In this document: positions 30,323-39,868 of the stretch, piece after piece
Numbering within the stretch: position 1 is the stretch's first letter
Layout: each line of letters starts with the position of its first letter
Assembly (NCBI GenBank): GCA_902589965.1
Contig: CACIUX010000002.1
Location: forward strand, 30,998-94,997
Direction of reading: 5' to 3'
From: an uncultured SAR86 cluster bacterium
GTDB lineage: Bacteria; Pseudomonadota; Gammaproteobacteria; Magnimaribacterales; AG-339-G14
Length of the DNA stretch: 64,000 bases
The notes under the pieces: generated by a model
Database searches by the model: none
The model's input: only the letters and a program-made list of their open reading frames with translations
What the model was told of the DNA's origin: nothing
Translations under genes and position numbers: made by a program

Positions 30323-31773
30323 TAACTTTTCCAAAAGAAGGGAGTTAGTAAAACAAGAAGCGTATAAATTTCTAATCTTCCTAGTATCATAGAAAAGGAT
30401 AAAGTTATTTTAGAGATATCATTTAAAGAGCTATAGTTTTGAGAAACATCTCCCAGTCCAGGACCTAAATTATTAATTGATGCACCAACTGCAGAAAATG
30501 CAGTAATGAAATCTGAGCCGTACAAGAGCATAAATGTTGTAAGAAAAACATACGCCAACATGTATACTGAAAAGAAACCCCAAACCGATTCCGCTATTTC
30601 TGGTTGAAGAATTTTCCCACCAATTTTTACTGGAACAACCGATTGTGGATGGGTCAATTTTTTAAGTTCTCTTCCACCTTGCTTGTAGAGAACTAAAACT
30701 CTAATCATCTTTATTCCGCCTCCCGTAGAGCCAGCACAAGCTCCGATTGCTCCCAGCATCAAAAGCATGAAAGGAATAAAAGAAGGCCATAGATAGTAAT
30801 CTGAATTTACATAACCTGTTGTGGTTGCAAAAGAAACTGTTTGAAAAGCGGTAGTAACAATTAAGTCAAAGTTATTAGCTGATCCGTAAAAAATCATCGC
30901 AACAGTTATTAAAAGAAAAGCAGAAAGAATAACTGTGCCATAAAACTTAAATTCTGAATCTTGAAAGTAGTACTTAGGGTTTAACTTTGTGTAGGCAAGG
31001 AAATGAAGGGAAAAATTAGCACCTGAAAGGAACATAAATATTATTGAGACCATATAGATTGCATTGCTATCAAAGTAGGCAAAACTCTCGTCGTAATTAG
31101 AAAATCCACCAATGGCGACCGTCGTAAAGGAGTGAGTTACAGCATCAAAGAGGCTCATACCTGAAAAAAAGTAACAAAAACAACAGCTTAGAGTCAAAAT
31201 TAGGTAAATAAACCATAGTGATTTAGCTGTTTCAGCAATTTTAGGCCTCAATTTATTGTCTCCCATCACCCCAGAGCCCTCGTTTTTATATAATTGCATA
31301 CCTCCAACTCCTAGTAATGGAAAGATTGCTACTGCTAATACAATTATTCCCATTCCTCCAAGCCACTGTAATAGAGCTCTATAGAATAGTAAGGACTTAC
31401 TATAGGATTCCAGGCCAACCAATACTGTAGATCCAGTGGTTGTAAGGGCTGATGTTGTCTCAAAATAAGCATCTACAATAGAGAAATCGTGTGTTGAACT
31501 CAACAGGAAAGGTAAAGATGCAAAAACGGTAAATAAGACCCAAAAGGCAACAGTTAGAATGAATCCTTCTTTTATTCGAATTGTTTCTTGTTTTTCTTTA
31601 TAAGTAGCAACCCAAAAGGCTATTCCTGTAATAAGAGTTATAAAAAAGGCTCCAGAATAATCAGTAAAATTATTTTCCTCGTAAATTAAGGAGATAGCTA
31701 TCGGCAGCAGCTGAAAAAAAGAAAAATACACTAAACCTATGCCTAAAAGGTTTAAAATGGGTCTAACTTTCAT
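30322..31773 (-). CDS. trkH: Trk system potassium uptake protein TrkH
   Basis: TrkH is the membrane channel of the Trk potassium importer, gated by TrkA. The 483-residue protein has about ten to twelve membrane helices and four half-repeats with the selectivity signatures (for example ALTTTGSTVL, TTVAIGGFSN, SFATTGYVN-like and GASINNLGPGLG). GAIGACAGSTGGGIKMIR and KRL-type linkers are typical. It lies 10 bases after trkA in one operon. Length matches E. coli TrkH (483). Confidence 0.95.
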   Translation of the reverse strand: MKVRPILNLLGIGLVYFSFFQLLPIAISLIYEENNFTDYSGAFFITLITGIAFWVATYKEKQETIRIKEGFILTVAFWVLFTVFASLPFLLSSTHDFSIVDAYFETTSALTTTGSTVLVGLESYSKSLLFYRALLQWLGGMGIIVLAVAIFPLLGVGGMQLYKNEGSGVMGDNKLRPKIAETAKSLWFIYLILTLSCCFCYFFSGMSLFDAVTHSFTTVAIGGFSNYDESFAYFDSNAIYMVSIIFMFLSGANFSLHFLAYTKLNPKYYFQDSEFKFYGTVILSAFLLITVAMIFYGSANNFDLIVTTAFQTVSFATTTGYVNSDYYLWPSFIPFMLLMLGAIGACAGSTGGGIKMIRVLVLYKQGGRELKKLTHPQSVVPVKIGGKILQPEIAESVWGFFSVYMLAYVFLTTFMLLYGSDFITAFSAVGASINNLGPGLGDVSQNYSSLNDISKITLSFSMILGRLEIYTLLVLLTPFFWKS

Positions 31774-31783
31774 TAAATTCTAT

Positions 31784-33142
31784 TTATGAACAAATTATCT
31801 CTGTTACTTCTTCAAGATTCTTTTTATCAGCTATAAAAGTAATTAGGTGATCATTTTCATTGATTTTAGTGTCATGATGAGCGATTTTGATAGCATTTTC
31901 AGAGAAAATAGCTCCAATTACGCATCCTTTAGGTAAATCTATCTCATCAATTTGTTTTCCTACAACGCCTGGGTAACCATTTCTTGATGTTGCAATCAGT
32001 TCAACTGCTTCGCCTTTTCTTTTAAAAGAGTATGTTTTCAATTGCGTTTCATCAGACAAATTTTCTAAAATCGATCCGATCGTTATTTCTGATGGATTAA
32101 TGGTGATATCTATTTGTTCCTTCGATATTAGATCTAAGTATGCATTTTTATTAACCAAAGACAGTGATTTTTTAGCACCCATCTTTTTAGCCAACATAGA
32201 AGACATCACATTCGCTTCATCATCATTTGTAACAGAGCAAAAGAAATCAGTTTTTTCAATATTTTCCTCCTCAAGCAGAGCACTATCTGATGAATCGCCA
32301 TTCAAAACTAAAGAGGAGCCAAGTTTTTCTGACAAATAAATGCACCTATCTTTATTGAGTTCAATTATCTTAAGATCAAATTTTCCTTCCAAAGATTCTG
32401 CAAGTCTTCTTCCTATTCTTCCTCCTCCAGCAATCATGATTGTCTTCGAAGCTATTTCTTTCATTCGAAGCTCAGATATAACTTTCTTTATATCTCTTGA
32501 TTCTGTTATGAAGAATACCTCGTCTCCTGTTTCAACTAAGTCATCTCCTTTTGGAGCTATAACTTTGTCTTCTCTATAAATTGCTGCAATTCTCGTATCA
32601 ACCTTGGGAATATGCTGTCTTAGCTCTGCTACTTTGTGACCTGTTATTGGGGCGCCTTCTTTAGCTTTCACTGAAACCATGGATACCTTACCGTTGGCAA
32701 AATCCATAATCTGAGTAGCTCCAGGATTTTCAATAAGCCTACAAATTTGAGCAGTTATCAATTCTTCCGGGCTAATAATGACGTCTATACCTTGTTCTCC
32801 CTCGACGATTTGTTTCCCCTTACCTTTTAAATATTCGTAGGTACGAATTCTTGCCATTGTTTTCGTATTCTTATTGAGGAGTTTTATCATCTGGCAGGCA
32901 ATAATATTCACCTCATCAGATTCCATCATCGCAACAGCAACATCTATATTATTAATATTGGCTTGCTCTAAAACTTTAGGATAGGAAGCATTGCCCTCCA
33001 CAGTTTTTAAGTCTATGTGAGAGGAGGCTTTTTGAAGTCGATCAGCATCTGTATCAACAATGGTAATATTATGACCATCATTTGTAAGGAGCTCAGATAA
33101 TTCAGTGCCAACTTGGCCAGCTCCGAGAATTAAAATTTCCAA
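31784..33142 (-). CDS. trkA: Trk system potassium transporter regulatory subunit TrkA
   Basis: TrkA is the NAD(H)/ATP-binding gating ring on the cytoplasmic side of TrkH. The 452-residue protein is two tandem RCK modules: first Rossmann motif GAGQVGTELSELL at residues 6-18 and second GGGRIGRRLAESL near 239-251, each followed by a TrkA-C domain. Length matches E. coli (458). It precedes trkH. In Pseudomonas, rsmB lies between fmt and trkA; here only 48 bases separate them. Confidence 0.96.
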   Translation of the reverse strand: MEILILGAGQVGTELSELLTNDGHNITIVDTDADRLQKASSHIDLKTVEGNASYPKVLEQANINNIDVAVAMMESDEVNIIACQMIKLLNKNTKTMARIRTYEYLKGKGKQIVEGEQGIDVIISPEELITAQICRLIENPGATQIMDFANGKVSMVSVKAKEGAPITGHKVAELRQHIPKVDTRIAAIYREDKVIAPKGDDLVETGDEVFFITESRDIKKVISELRMKEIASKTIMIAGGGRIGRRLAESLEGKFDLKIIELNKDRCIYLSEKLGSSLVLNGDSSDSALLEEENIEKTDFFCSVTNDDEANVMSSMLAKKMGAKKSLSLVNKNAYLDLISKEQIDITINPSEITIGSILENLSDETQLKTYSFKRKGEAVELIATSRNGYPGVVGKQIDEIDLPKGCVIGAIFSENAIKIAHHDTKINENDHLITFIADKKNLEEVTEIICS

Positions 33143-33190
33143 TTTATTTCTTTCTAACTATAACTTTATTGATATTTATACACCTAATAT

Positions 33191-34126
33191 TCAAGAAATA
33201 ATATCGCCTTCTTTCAAAAGTTTTTGAGCCCCATTATAAAAATCTTTAATGGAAAGTTTATTTTTTCCTGTCCTACAAAGTTCAGTAACTTCCACTGCAA
33301 AATCTCCACAGCCTATCGCAAGAATATTTTTATTAAATTCAATAATTTCTCCAGGGTCGCCAATTAACTTTTTATTCACCTTTGATTTGCAGAGGTTAAT
33401 CTCTACACCGTTAACGTCGATAGATATTATTGGGTTAGGGTACATTGCGTTAATAGTCTTACTGATTTTTTTGGCCTCATCAGACCATTCAATAACCGCA
33501 TCATTTCTTGTAATCTTCGGACAATAAGACGCATCTGTTTCATTTTGCTCCTCCAAACTATCAATTAAATTTGGCCAATCAGAACAAAATTTATTAACTT
33601 CTTTTGCCGCTATATAAGCCATCTTCGATGTTAAATCAGCAGTGGTGTCGTCTTTTTCTATCTTAATTTCAAACCGTTTAGACATAGGTCCCGAATCAAG
33701 TCCTTTCGTCATCTTCATAAAAGTCAGTCCACTTTTTTTATCACCATTCAGAATAGCTCTTTGTATAGGAGCAGCTCCCCTGTATTTTGGTAAAAGAGAT
33801 GCATGGATATTTACGCTGCCGTACTGAGGTGTTTCCAATAATTCCTCTGTCAAAATATGACCATAAGCCACCACTAAAAGAACATCGCATTGATAATTTT
33901 TAAACTCATCGATGAATTCTTCAGATTTAGGTGAATCAGGCTGCATCAAAGTTAAGTTATTCTCTAAGGCAATTTTTTTTACTGGCGAAGGCTTTAATTT
34001 TCTGCCTCTGCCTGAAGGTTTATCAACTGACGTTATAACGCATACAACTTGATGATCTTTTTTATCAATAATTGATTGAAGAATTGTAGCGGCAATTTCT
34101 GGAGTTCCAGCAAAAGCTATTTTCAT
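33191..34126 (-). CDS. fmt: Methionyl-tRNA formyltransferase
   Basis: Fmt formylates initiator Met-tRNA with 10-formyl-tetrahydrofolate. The 311-residue protein begins MKIAFAGTPEIAATIL, has the signature NIHASLLPKYRGAAPIQ (about 106-122), which includes the catalytic Asn-His, and a C-terminal tRNA-binding domain. Length is normal (E. coli 315). It is 3 bases after def, the standard def-fmt pair. Confidence 0.97.
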   Translation of the reverse strand: MKIAFAGTPEIAATILQSIIDKKDHQVVCVITSVDKPSGRGRKLKPSPVKKIALENNLTLMQPDSPKSEEFIDEFKNYQCDVLLVVAYGHILTEELLETPQYGSVNIHASLLPKYRGAAPIQRAILNGDKKSGLTFMKMTKGLDSGPMSKRFEIKIEKDDTTADLTSKMAYIAAKEVNKFCSDWPNLIDSLEEQNETDASYCPKITRNDAVIEWSDEAKKISKTINAMYPNPIISIDVNGVEINLCKSKVNKKLIGDPGEIIEFNKNILAIGCGDFAVEVTELCRTGKNKLSIKDFYNGAQKLLKEGDIIS

Positions 34127-34129
34127 TTA

Positions 34130-34645
34130 TCAGGAGGCTAATTTTTCTTTAGCAGATTTCTGGAGTTTTTGTTTTATTCTTTGTCTTTTAATGTTTGATA
34201 TGTAGTCAACCATGAGGATTCCCTCTAAATGATCTATTTCATGCTGGATGACAACAGCTAGTAAACCTTCAGGCATAAGAGTTTGTTTCTTGCCATCTTT
34301 ATCCAAGTAGGTGACTTTAATTTTTTCAGGTCTAATTATTTCTTCATAAAAGCCTGGCACAGATAAGCAACCTTCCTCATAGCTGGACTTTTCATCTTTA
34401 TTAAGAATTTCTACCTCAGGATTGATAAATACTTGAGGATCATCTCTTTCTTCGCTTATATCAATAACCAAGATCCTTTCATGAAAATCCACTTGTGTAG
34501 CAGCGAGACCAATACCCTTGCTTTCGTACATGGTGTGAATCATGTTGTCGATTAGTTCTCTATGGACATTAGTAACTTCCTTTACAGGCTTTGCTTTTGT
34601 TCTGAGCCTAGGATCAGGAAATTCTAAAATCTTCAATAATTTCAT
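34130..34645 (-). CDS. def: Peptide deformylase
   Basis: Def removes the N-formyl group from new proteins. All three family motifs are intact in the 171-residue protein: GIGLAATQ at 44-51, EGCLS at 91-95 (metal-binding Cys93) and HEIDH at 135-139. It is the first gene of def-fmt and is divergent from purE across a 66-base gap that contains an AT-rich near-palindrome (ACATATATTATATGT) likely to hold both promoters. Confidence 0.98.
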   Translation of the reverse strand: MKLLKILEFPDPRLRTKAKPVKEVTNVHRELIDNMIHTMYESKGIGLAATQVDFHERILVIDISEERDDPQVFINPEVEILNKDEKSSYEEGCLSVPGFYEEIIRPEKIKVTYLDKDGKKQTLMPEGLLAVVIQHEIDHLEGILMVDYISNIKRQRIKQKLQKSAKEKLAS

Positions 34646-34711
34646 TTTTATAAATTTACTTTACATATATTATATGTGGGTAATTAACAAAAACTAAATA
34701 TCTTAGAAATT

Positions 34712-35188
34712 ATGACTAATAGCGTAGCAATTGTGATGGGATCAAAGTCTGATATGGCTTTGGCAGAAGCAACAAAAGAAGTATTGGATGGTTATGGAAT
34801 TGGTTCAGTGATTAAAGTATTGAGCGCTCACAGAACGCCGGAGGCCCTTAAAGAGTTCATAGAAAATACCATCAAGGACGGCACCAAAGTTTTCGTGGGA
34901 ATTGCTGGCTTAGCAGCACATTTATCAGGAAATATTGCTGCTCATACGACTTTACCTGTCATTGGAATTCCAGGGGATGGCGGACCTTTAAATGGTTTGG
35001 ATGCTCTCTTCTCAACCGTTCAAATGCCTAGAGGAGTTCCGGTTGCAACCGTAGCCATCGGAAAGGCAGGCGCAGTAAACGCTGGCCATTTAGCTGCCCA
35101 AATGTTAGGAACCGGAGATGAGGAGTTGGCTAAAAAAATAGCTGATCAAAGAGAAGAACAAAAAAGAATCTTATTAGAGGATCAATAA
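34712..35188 (+). CDS. purE: N5-carboxyaminoimidazole ribonucleotide mutase
   Basis: PurE converts N5-CAIR to CAIR in purine synthesis. The 158-residue protein has VAIVMGSKSDMALAEA (5-20), SAHRTPE (about 43-49) with the catalytic histidine, and GIPGDGGPLNGLDALFSTVQMP-like segments (about 90-110). This is the class I enzyme, which normally requires PurK; purK is not adjacent here, so it must lie elsewhere if present. It starts the purE-tsaC-aroE unit. Confidence 0.96.
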   Translation: MTNSVAIVMGSKSDMALAEATKEVLDGYGIGSVIKVLSAHRTPEALKEFIENTIKDGTKVFVGIAGLAAHLSGNIAAHTTLPVIGIPGDGGPLNGLDALFSTVQMPRGVPVATVAIGKAGAVNAGHLAAQMLGTGDEELAKKIADQREEQKRILLEDQ

Positions 35189-35201
35189 AACCAAACTTAA
35201 A

Positions 35202-35705
35202 ATGATCTATGCCTATCCATGCGAAGGAGTTTATGGGCTAGGGTGTGATCCTGACTCAAAAAAGGATGTCTTTAAACTTTGCGAGTTAAAAAAAAGATCA
35301 ATAGACAAAGGCTTAATACTGATAAGTGGAGTTTTTGAGCATTTTGAAAAATATATAAATCATCTTGATAAAGAAGATATAGATAAACTTAAAAGGCCGT
35401 GGCCTGGTCCTCACACTTGGCTTGTCAGAGCAAATGAAAATGTCCCAGAATGGATTAAAGGAAATTCTGATTTGGTTGCCCTCCGTCATAGCTCTCATCC
35501 TGAAGTGATAAAACTGACAGAAAAAATTGGCAAGGTGTTGACTAGCACATCAGCAAATATCTCTAACGACCCTCCTGCTATGTCAGCAGACGAAGTAACA
35601 AAGATATTTGGAAATGAGGTAACGCTCATTAGGGGAGAGATCGGCAATTTCGGAGGTGCTACTCCAATACAAAATCTAGAAACTGGAGAGTGGATTAGAA
35701 AATGA
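35202..35705 (+). CDS. tsaC: Threonylcarbamoyl-AMP synthase (Sua5/YrdC family)
   Basis: TsaC makes threonylcarbamoyl-AMP for t6A37 in tRNAs. The 167-residue protein has PCEGVYGLGCDPDS near the N-terminus, KKRSIDKGLILIS (about 30-42), PWPGPHTWLV, LVALRHSSHPEV and TSTSANISN. It is shorter than E. coli TsaC (190): the usual first helix before the AYPTEAVYGLG strand is missing, and no start codon precedes 35202 in frame before a stop. It overlaps aroE by 4 bases, the tsaC-aroE pairing seen in Pseudomonas. Confidence 0.92.
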   Translation: MIYAYPCEGVYGLGCDPDSKKDVFKLCELKKRSIDKGLILISGVFEHFEKYINHLDKEDIDKLKRPWPGPHTWLVRANENVPEWIKGNSDLVALRHSSHPEVIKLTEKIGKVLTSTSANISNDPPAMSADEVTKIFGNEVTLIRGEIGNFGGATPIQNLETGEWIRK

Positions 35706-36538
35706 AGAGTTTAAAATTTGGAGTAGTTGGTAATCCCATTAGACATAGTCGATCGCCAGAGATCCATCATCACTTTGCTGATCAGCAAAAAATTAAAATC
35801 TCATTTGGAAAATATCTAGTAGATGAGGAAGACTTCGAAAATTTTGTTAAAGATTTTTTTAATTCTGGTGTCGGATTAAGCGTCACGCTGCCTTTTAAAA
35901 AATTAGCTTTGAAATTTTCAAATGATTCTTCAACAAAAGCCCAAATGATAGGTGCTTCCAATAATTTATATAGGAAGGGAGATATTATCGTCGGAGATAA
36001 TACAGATTGCATTGGCTTAGCAAAGGATATTAATCAAAATTTAGGATTTGATCTTTATGGCAAAGAGATTTTAATCCTTGGAGCAGGAGGCGCAGCCAAA
36101 GGAGCTGCTTTTGGATTGCAAGATCTCAATCCGAAAACCATTTGTATAGCAAATAGAACTCTTGAAAAAGCTCAAGAACTAGTTAGGGATTTATCCTTAT
36201 ACAGACAGTCTTCAGGGAAAAATTCTAATCTTATAGCATCGAGTTTTAATTCAATTCAGGTTGAATTTCATTCTTTTGATCTGATTATCAATGCTACTTC
36301 AATGTCCACCCTTGAAAATGAGAGCTTACCGATAGACCCATCTCTATATGGTAATTGCGCTCTAGCCTATGATTTAGCTTACTCTCAGGCCGATACCCAA
36401 TTTATGATTGATGCTAAAAACAACGGTGCACAATCAGTTTCAGACGGATGGGGGATGCTAGTTGAGCAAGGAGCTGCTTCATTTGAAACTTGGACAGGAA
36501 AACTTCCAAAGACCAATAATTTATTGGCTTTGCGTTAG
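35702..36538 (+). CDS. aroE: Shikimate dehydrogenase (NADP+)
   Basis: AroE reduces 3-dehydroshikimate to shikimate in aromatic amino-acid synthesis. The 278-residue protein starts MKSLKFGVVGNPIRHSRSPEIHH, with the shikimate-binding SRS motif, SVTLPFKK (catalytic Lys) near residue 65, the NADP motif GAGGAAKGA (about 127-135), NRT at about 150, and the C-terminal DGWGMLVEQGAASFETW. All hallmark motifs are intact. Confidence 0.96.
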   Translation: MKSLKFGVVGNPIRHSRSPEIHHHFADQQKIKISFGKYLVDEEDFENFVKDFFNSGVGLSVTLPFKKLALKFSNDSSTKAQMIGASNNLYRKGDIIVGDNTDCIGLAKDINQNLGFDLYGKEILILGAGGAAKGAAFGLQDLNPKTICIANRTLEKAQELVRDLSLYRQSSGKNSNLIASSFNSIQVEFHSFDLIINATSMSTLENESLPIDPSLYGNCALAYDLAYSQADTQFMIDAKNNGAQSVSDGWGMLVEQGAASFETWTGKLPKTNNLLALR

Positions 36539-36595
36539 TTTTCCACATACTTTTGAAGTAAAATTACGCAGCCTGCCTTAAAGAAAGATTACTAA

Positions 36596-37732
36596 ATGGT
36601 ACTGATTAAAAGAATTTTTGCGGCATTAATTACCTGTTGCGCATCCCTTCCACTTTTTGCTGGTTGGGGAGACGTGAATATGACTCCAGGAGTTAATGCC
36701 CTCAGCAGAGAAATTTTTGATCTGCACATGACTATCTTCTGGATATGCGTGGTCATTGGAGCATTAGTGCTCGGCTTTATGGTTTATCTCATAGTTGCCT
36801 TTAGAAAAAAAGATGGTGACAAACCAGCTCAGTTTGATGACCATCCAGTTTTAGAAATGACCTGGACCGTTTTATTTGCTGTTATTTTGGCGGTTATGGC
36901 CATTCCAGCAACCTTCACGATGATTCGTGCATACGATGATGCAGAAGGAGATATCAACATTCTCATTACCGGGCATCAGTGGAAGTGGCAGTATGAGTAC
37001 CTTGAAGACGAAGTAAGTTTTTTTAGTAACTTATCCACAGATTTAGATCAAAGAAACAACATTGCCCCCAAATCAGATAATTATCTTTTGGAAGTTGACG
37101 AACCTTTAGTCATACCAACTAATAGAAGAATTAGATTTTTAATCACAGCTAACGATGTAATCCACTCATGGTGGGTCCCAGATTTTGCAGTAAAGCAGGA
37201 TGCAATCCCTGGGTTTATAAATACAGCTTGGACACAAGTTGATGAAGAAGGAATTTTCAGAGGTCAATGCACTGAGCTGTGTGGGCAATATCACGGTTAC
37301 ATGCCAGTCGTTGTTAAAGCAGTATCACCTGAAGATTACGAACTTTGGGTAAACGAGAAGAAAGAAGCAAAAATTCAACAAGCGCTTCTCACTGAAAAGC
37401 TTTGGTCAACAGAAGAACTTTATGAAATTGGAGAAGGTGTTTACCAAACCAATTGTGTAGCTTGTCATCAAGTCAATGGAGAAGGATTACCTCCTGTATT
37501 TCCAGCATTAGCAGGAAGCGATCTTGTGCTAAATGATAAAGCCAAACAAATAGAAATTTTAATGGAAGGTGTTCAAGGTGCTGCTATGCAGTCATACGCT
37601 GAACAGCTTTCTGAAGTCGACATTGCAGCCGTTATAACCTATACCAGGAAGGCGTGGGGTAACGATGCTAGCGGTGACGGAGAAATCGTAATTCCAAAAG
37701 AAATTTTGGATTATAAAAATAACAAACTTTAA
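36596..37732 (+). CDS. coxB: Cytochrome c oxidase subunit II with fused cytochrome c domain
   Basis: CoxB receives electrons from cytochrome c through its CuA centre. The 378-residue protein has a signal peptide (1-22), two membrane helices (about 46-69 and 89-110), and the CuA ligands His190, Cys225, Cys229, His233 and Met236 in CTELCGQYHGYM. A C-terminal class I cytochrome c domain follows (about 275-365) with the heme motif CVACH at 287-291 and a methionine ligand candidate in GAAMQSYA. The fusion makes it a caa3-like enzyme. First gene of the oxidase operon. Confidence 0.96.
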   Translation: MVLIKRIFAALITCCASLPLFAGWGDVNMTPGVNALSREIFDLHMTIFWICVVIGALVLGFMVYLIVAFRKKDGDKPAQFDDHPVLEMTWTVLFAVILAVMAIPATFTMIRAYDDAEGDINILITGHQWKWQYEYLEDEVSFFSNLSTDLDQRNNIAPKSDNYLLEVDEPLVIPTNRRIRFLITANDVIHSWWVPDFAVKQDAIPGFINTAWTQVDEEGIFRGQCTELCGQYHGYMPVVVKAVSPEDYELWVNEKKEAKIQQALLTEKLWSTEELYEIGEGVYQTNCVACHQVNGEGLPPVFPALAGSDLVLNDKAKQIEILMEGVQGAAMQSYAEQLSEVDIAAVITYTRKAWGNDASGDGEIVIPKEILDYKNNKL

Positions 37733-37746
37733 TACACGGAAGGACT

Positions 37747-39330
37747 ATGAGCGCAGTAATAGATTCGCATTCAGATGATCATCATCACGGCCCAGCAAAA
37801 GGTATAACTAGATGGTTATACACTACTAACCATAAAGACATCGGTACGCTTTACCTTTGGTTTAGCTTTTTGATGTTATTTTTAGGTGGCGCCATGGCAA
37901 TGGTTATTAGAGCCGAGTTATTTGAGCCTGGAAGCCAAATAGTATCTCCAGAATTCTACAATCAAATGCTGACTAATCACGGCCTGATTATGGTTTTTGG
38001 AGCCGTCATGCCAGCTTTCGTTGGTTTGGCTAACTGGATTATACCTATGCAAATCGGTGCCCCAGATATGGCATTACCAAGAATGAATAACTTAAGTTTT
38101 TGGATTCTTCCAGTGGCTTTTGGAATTTTAATTTCCACCTTTTTCATGGAGGGCGGAGGTCCCAACTTTGGTTGGACTTTCTATGCACCTTTATCCACTA
38201 CTTATGCACCGCCAACCGTAACTTTCTTTATTTTTGCTGTTCACATCATGGGAGCATCTTCCATTATGGGATCTATAAACATCATAACCACAATTTTAAA
38301 CATGAGAGCACCTGGAATGACTTTCATGAAGATGCCTTTGTTTACTTGGACTTGGCTGATTACTGCCTATCTTCTAATTGCTGTAATGCCAGTTCTCGCA
38401 GGGGCTGTAACTATGATGCTCATGGATATCCATTTTGGAACCAGTTTCTTCAACGCTGCCGGTGGTGGAGATCCAGTGTTATTCCAACATATTTTTTGGT
38501 TCTTTGGTCACCCTGAGGTTTACATAATGATTTTGCCTGCTTTTGGAATCGTATCGCACATCATTGAAACCTTCTCAAGAAAACCAATTTTTGGATACAC
38601 GTCAATGGTTTATGCAATAGCATCAATCGCTATCCTTTCTTTCATTGTTTGGGCGCATCACATGTTTACAGTTGGAATGCCAATCGCAGGTGAACTTTTC
38701 TTCATGTACACAACCATGTTGATTGCAATCCCAACAGGAGTGAAAGTATTCAATTGGTTATCGACTATGTTCAAAGGTTCTATCTCTTTTGAAACTCCGA
38801 TGCTTTTTTCTATAGCTTTTGTAGCTTTGTTTACTATTGGTGGATTATCAGGGTTGATGCTTGCAATAGCTCCAGCTGACTTTCAGTACCACGATACTTA
38901 CTTCGTTGTTGCTCATTTCCATTACGTTTTAGTTCCCGGAGCTATTTTTGGAATAATCGCTGGTGTTTATTATTGGTTACCAAAATGGACGGGTAACATG
39001 TACGACGAAGTTTTAGGGAAAACTCATTTTTGGATGTCTTTTATTTCGGTTAACATTACTTTCTTCCCCATGCATTTTGTTGGATTAGCAGGTATGCCTA
39101 GAAGAATTCCTGATTACGCTCTTCAATTTGCAGATTTTAATATGGTGATTTCTATTGGTGCGTTCATTTTTGGTTTAACGCAACTCCTCTTCTTATTTAT
39201 TATTCTTAAGAGTATTTTTGCTGGAAAACAGGCAACTTCTGAAGTATGGGAAGGCGCAAAAGGATTGGAGTGGACTGTTGCATCGCCAGCTCCATATCAC
39301 ACTTTCGAAACTCCACCAGAAGTTAAGTGA
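37747..39330 (+). CDS. coxA: Cytochrome c oxidase subunit I
   Basis: CoxA is the heme-copper catalytic core that reduces oxygen and pumps protons. The 527-residue, twelve-helix protein has heme a ligand His78 (NHGLIM), the GHPEVY motif with CuB ligand His255, proton-channel Glu257 and cross-linked Tyr259, the CuB pair His304-His305, the K-channel lysine in PTGVKVFNW, and heme a3/a ligands in HDTYFVVAHFHYV. The Glu marks an A1-type oxidase. It lies 14 bases after coxB with a GGA ribosome site. Confidence 0.98.
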   Translation: MSAVIDSHSDDHHHGPAKGITRWLYTTNHKDIGTLYLWFSFLMLFLGGAMAMVIRAELFEPGSQIVSPEFYNQMLTNHGLIMVFGAVMPAFVGLANWIIPMQIGAPDMALPRMNNLSFWILPVAFGILISTFFMEGGGPNFGWTFYAPLSTTYAPPTVTFFIFAVHIMGASSIMGSINIITTILNMRAPGMTFMKMPLFTWTWLITAYLLIAVMPVLAGAVTMMLMDIHFGTSFFNAAGGGDPVLFQHIFWFFGHPEVYIMILPAFGIVSHIIETFSRKPIFGYTSMVYAIASIAILSFIVWAHHMFTVGMPIAGELFFMYTTMLIAIPTGVKVFNWLSTMFKGSISFETPMLFSIAFVALFTIGGLSGLMLAIAPADFQYHDTYFVVAHFHYVLVPGAIFGIIAGVYYWLPKWTGNMYDEVLGKTHFWMSFISVNITFFPMHFVGLAGMPRRIPDYALQFADFNMVISIGAFIFGLTQLLFLFIILKSIFAGKQATSEVWEGAKGLEWTVASPAPYHTFETPPEVK

Positions 39331-39866
39331 AAGCAGCTACTAAAACAAACTTAAAATTAGTAAGTCTTGTTTTAGGTATGTTTTGCTTTGGTTTTGCTTT
39401 GGTTCCTATTTACGATGTTTTTTGTGAAATCACTGGGTTAAATGGAAAAGTATCTGGACCTACCATTACCCAATATGATGAAAATTTTGATTCCAGGGAA
39501 ATCAAAATTCTCTTTATTACTAAGAATAACGAAAATATGGCTTGGAATTTTACTTCCGAGAAAAGAACATTAGATGCAGAAACGGGAACAGCTTATACAG
39601 TTGATTATACTTTTGAAAACCCTACAGATTATCCTATGGTAGCTCAGGCAATACCGAGCGTATCTCCGGGAAAAGGTGCACAATATTTTCATAAAACTGA
39701 ATGCTTCTGTTTTGAGGAACAACTTCTACAACCTGGAGAAAAGTTAACAATGCCGGTCAGATTTATTATTGATCCTGATCTCCCCGATGATGTTCCTGTG
39801 TTAACCCTTGGTTATACTCTTTTTGATATCACTGAATCTCATATAAAATTACAAGCGAGTAATTAA
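39327..39866 (+). CDS. ctaG: Cytochrome c oxidase assembly protein CtaG/Cox11 (CuB chaperone)
   Basis: CtaG/Cox11 delivers copper to the CuB site of subunit I. The 179-residue protein has one N-terminal membrane anchor (about 8-27) and a periplasmic immunoglobulin-like domain with the copper-binding ECFCFEEQ motif near residue 130. The start codon is GTG and overlaps the coxA stop by 4 bases (GTGA). Position between coxA and coxC is canonical for Pseudomonas-type clusters. Confidence 0.96.
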   Translation: MKAATKTNLKLVSLVLGMFCFGFALVPIYDVFCEITGLNGKVSGPTITQYDENFDSREIKILFITKNNENMAWNFTSEKRTLDAETGTAYTVDYTFENPTDYPMVAQAIPSVSPGKGAQYFHKTECFCFEEQLLQPGEKLTMPVRFIIDPDLPDDVPVLTLGYTLFDITESHIKLQASN

Positions 39867-39868
39867 TT

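Noticed and set aside
38100..38516. Plus-strand alternative frame of 138 codons inside coxA
   Set aside because: coxA is intact in the main frame here, including ligands; the alternative translation is rich in Cys, His and Trp, typical of a shadow of a membrane protein gene.
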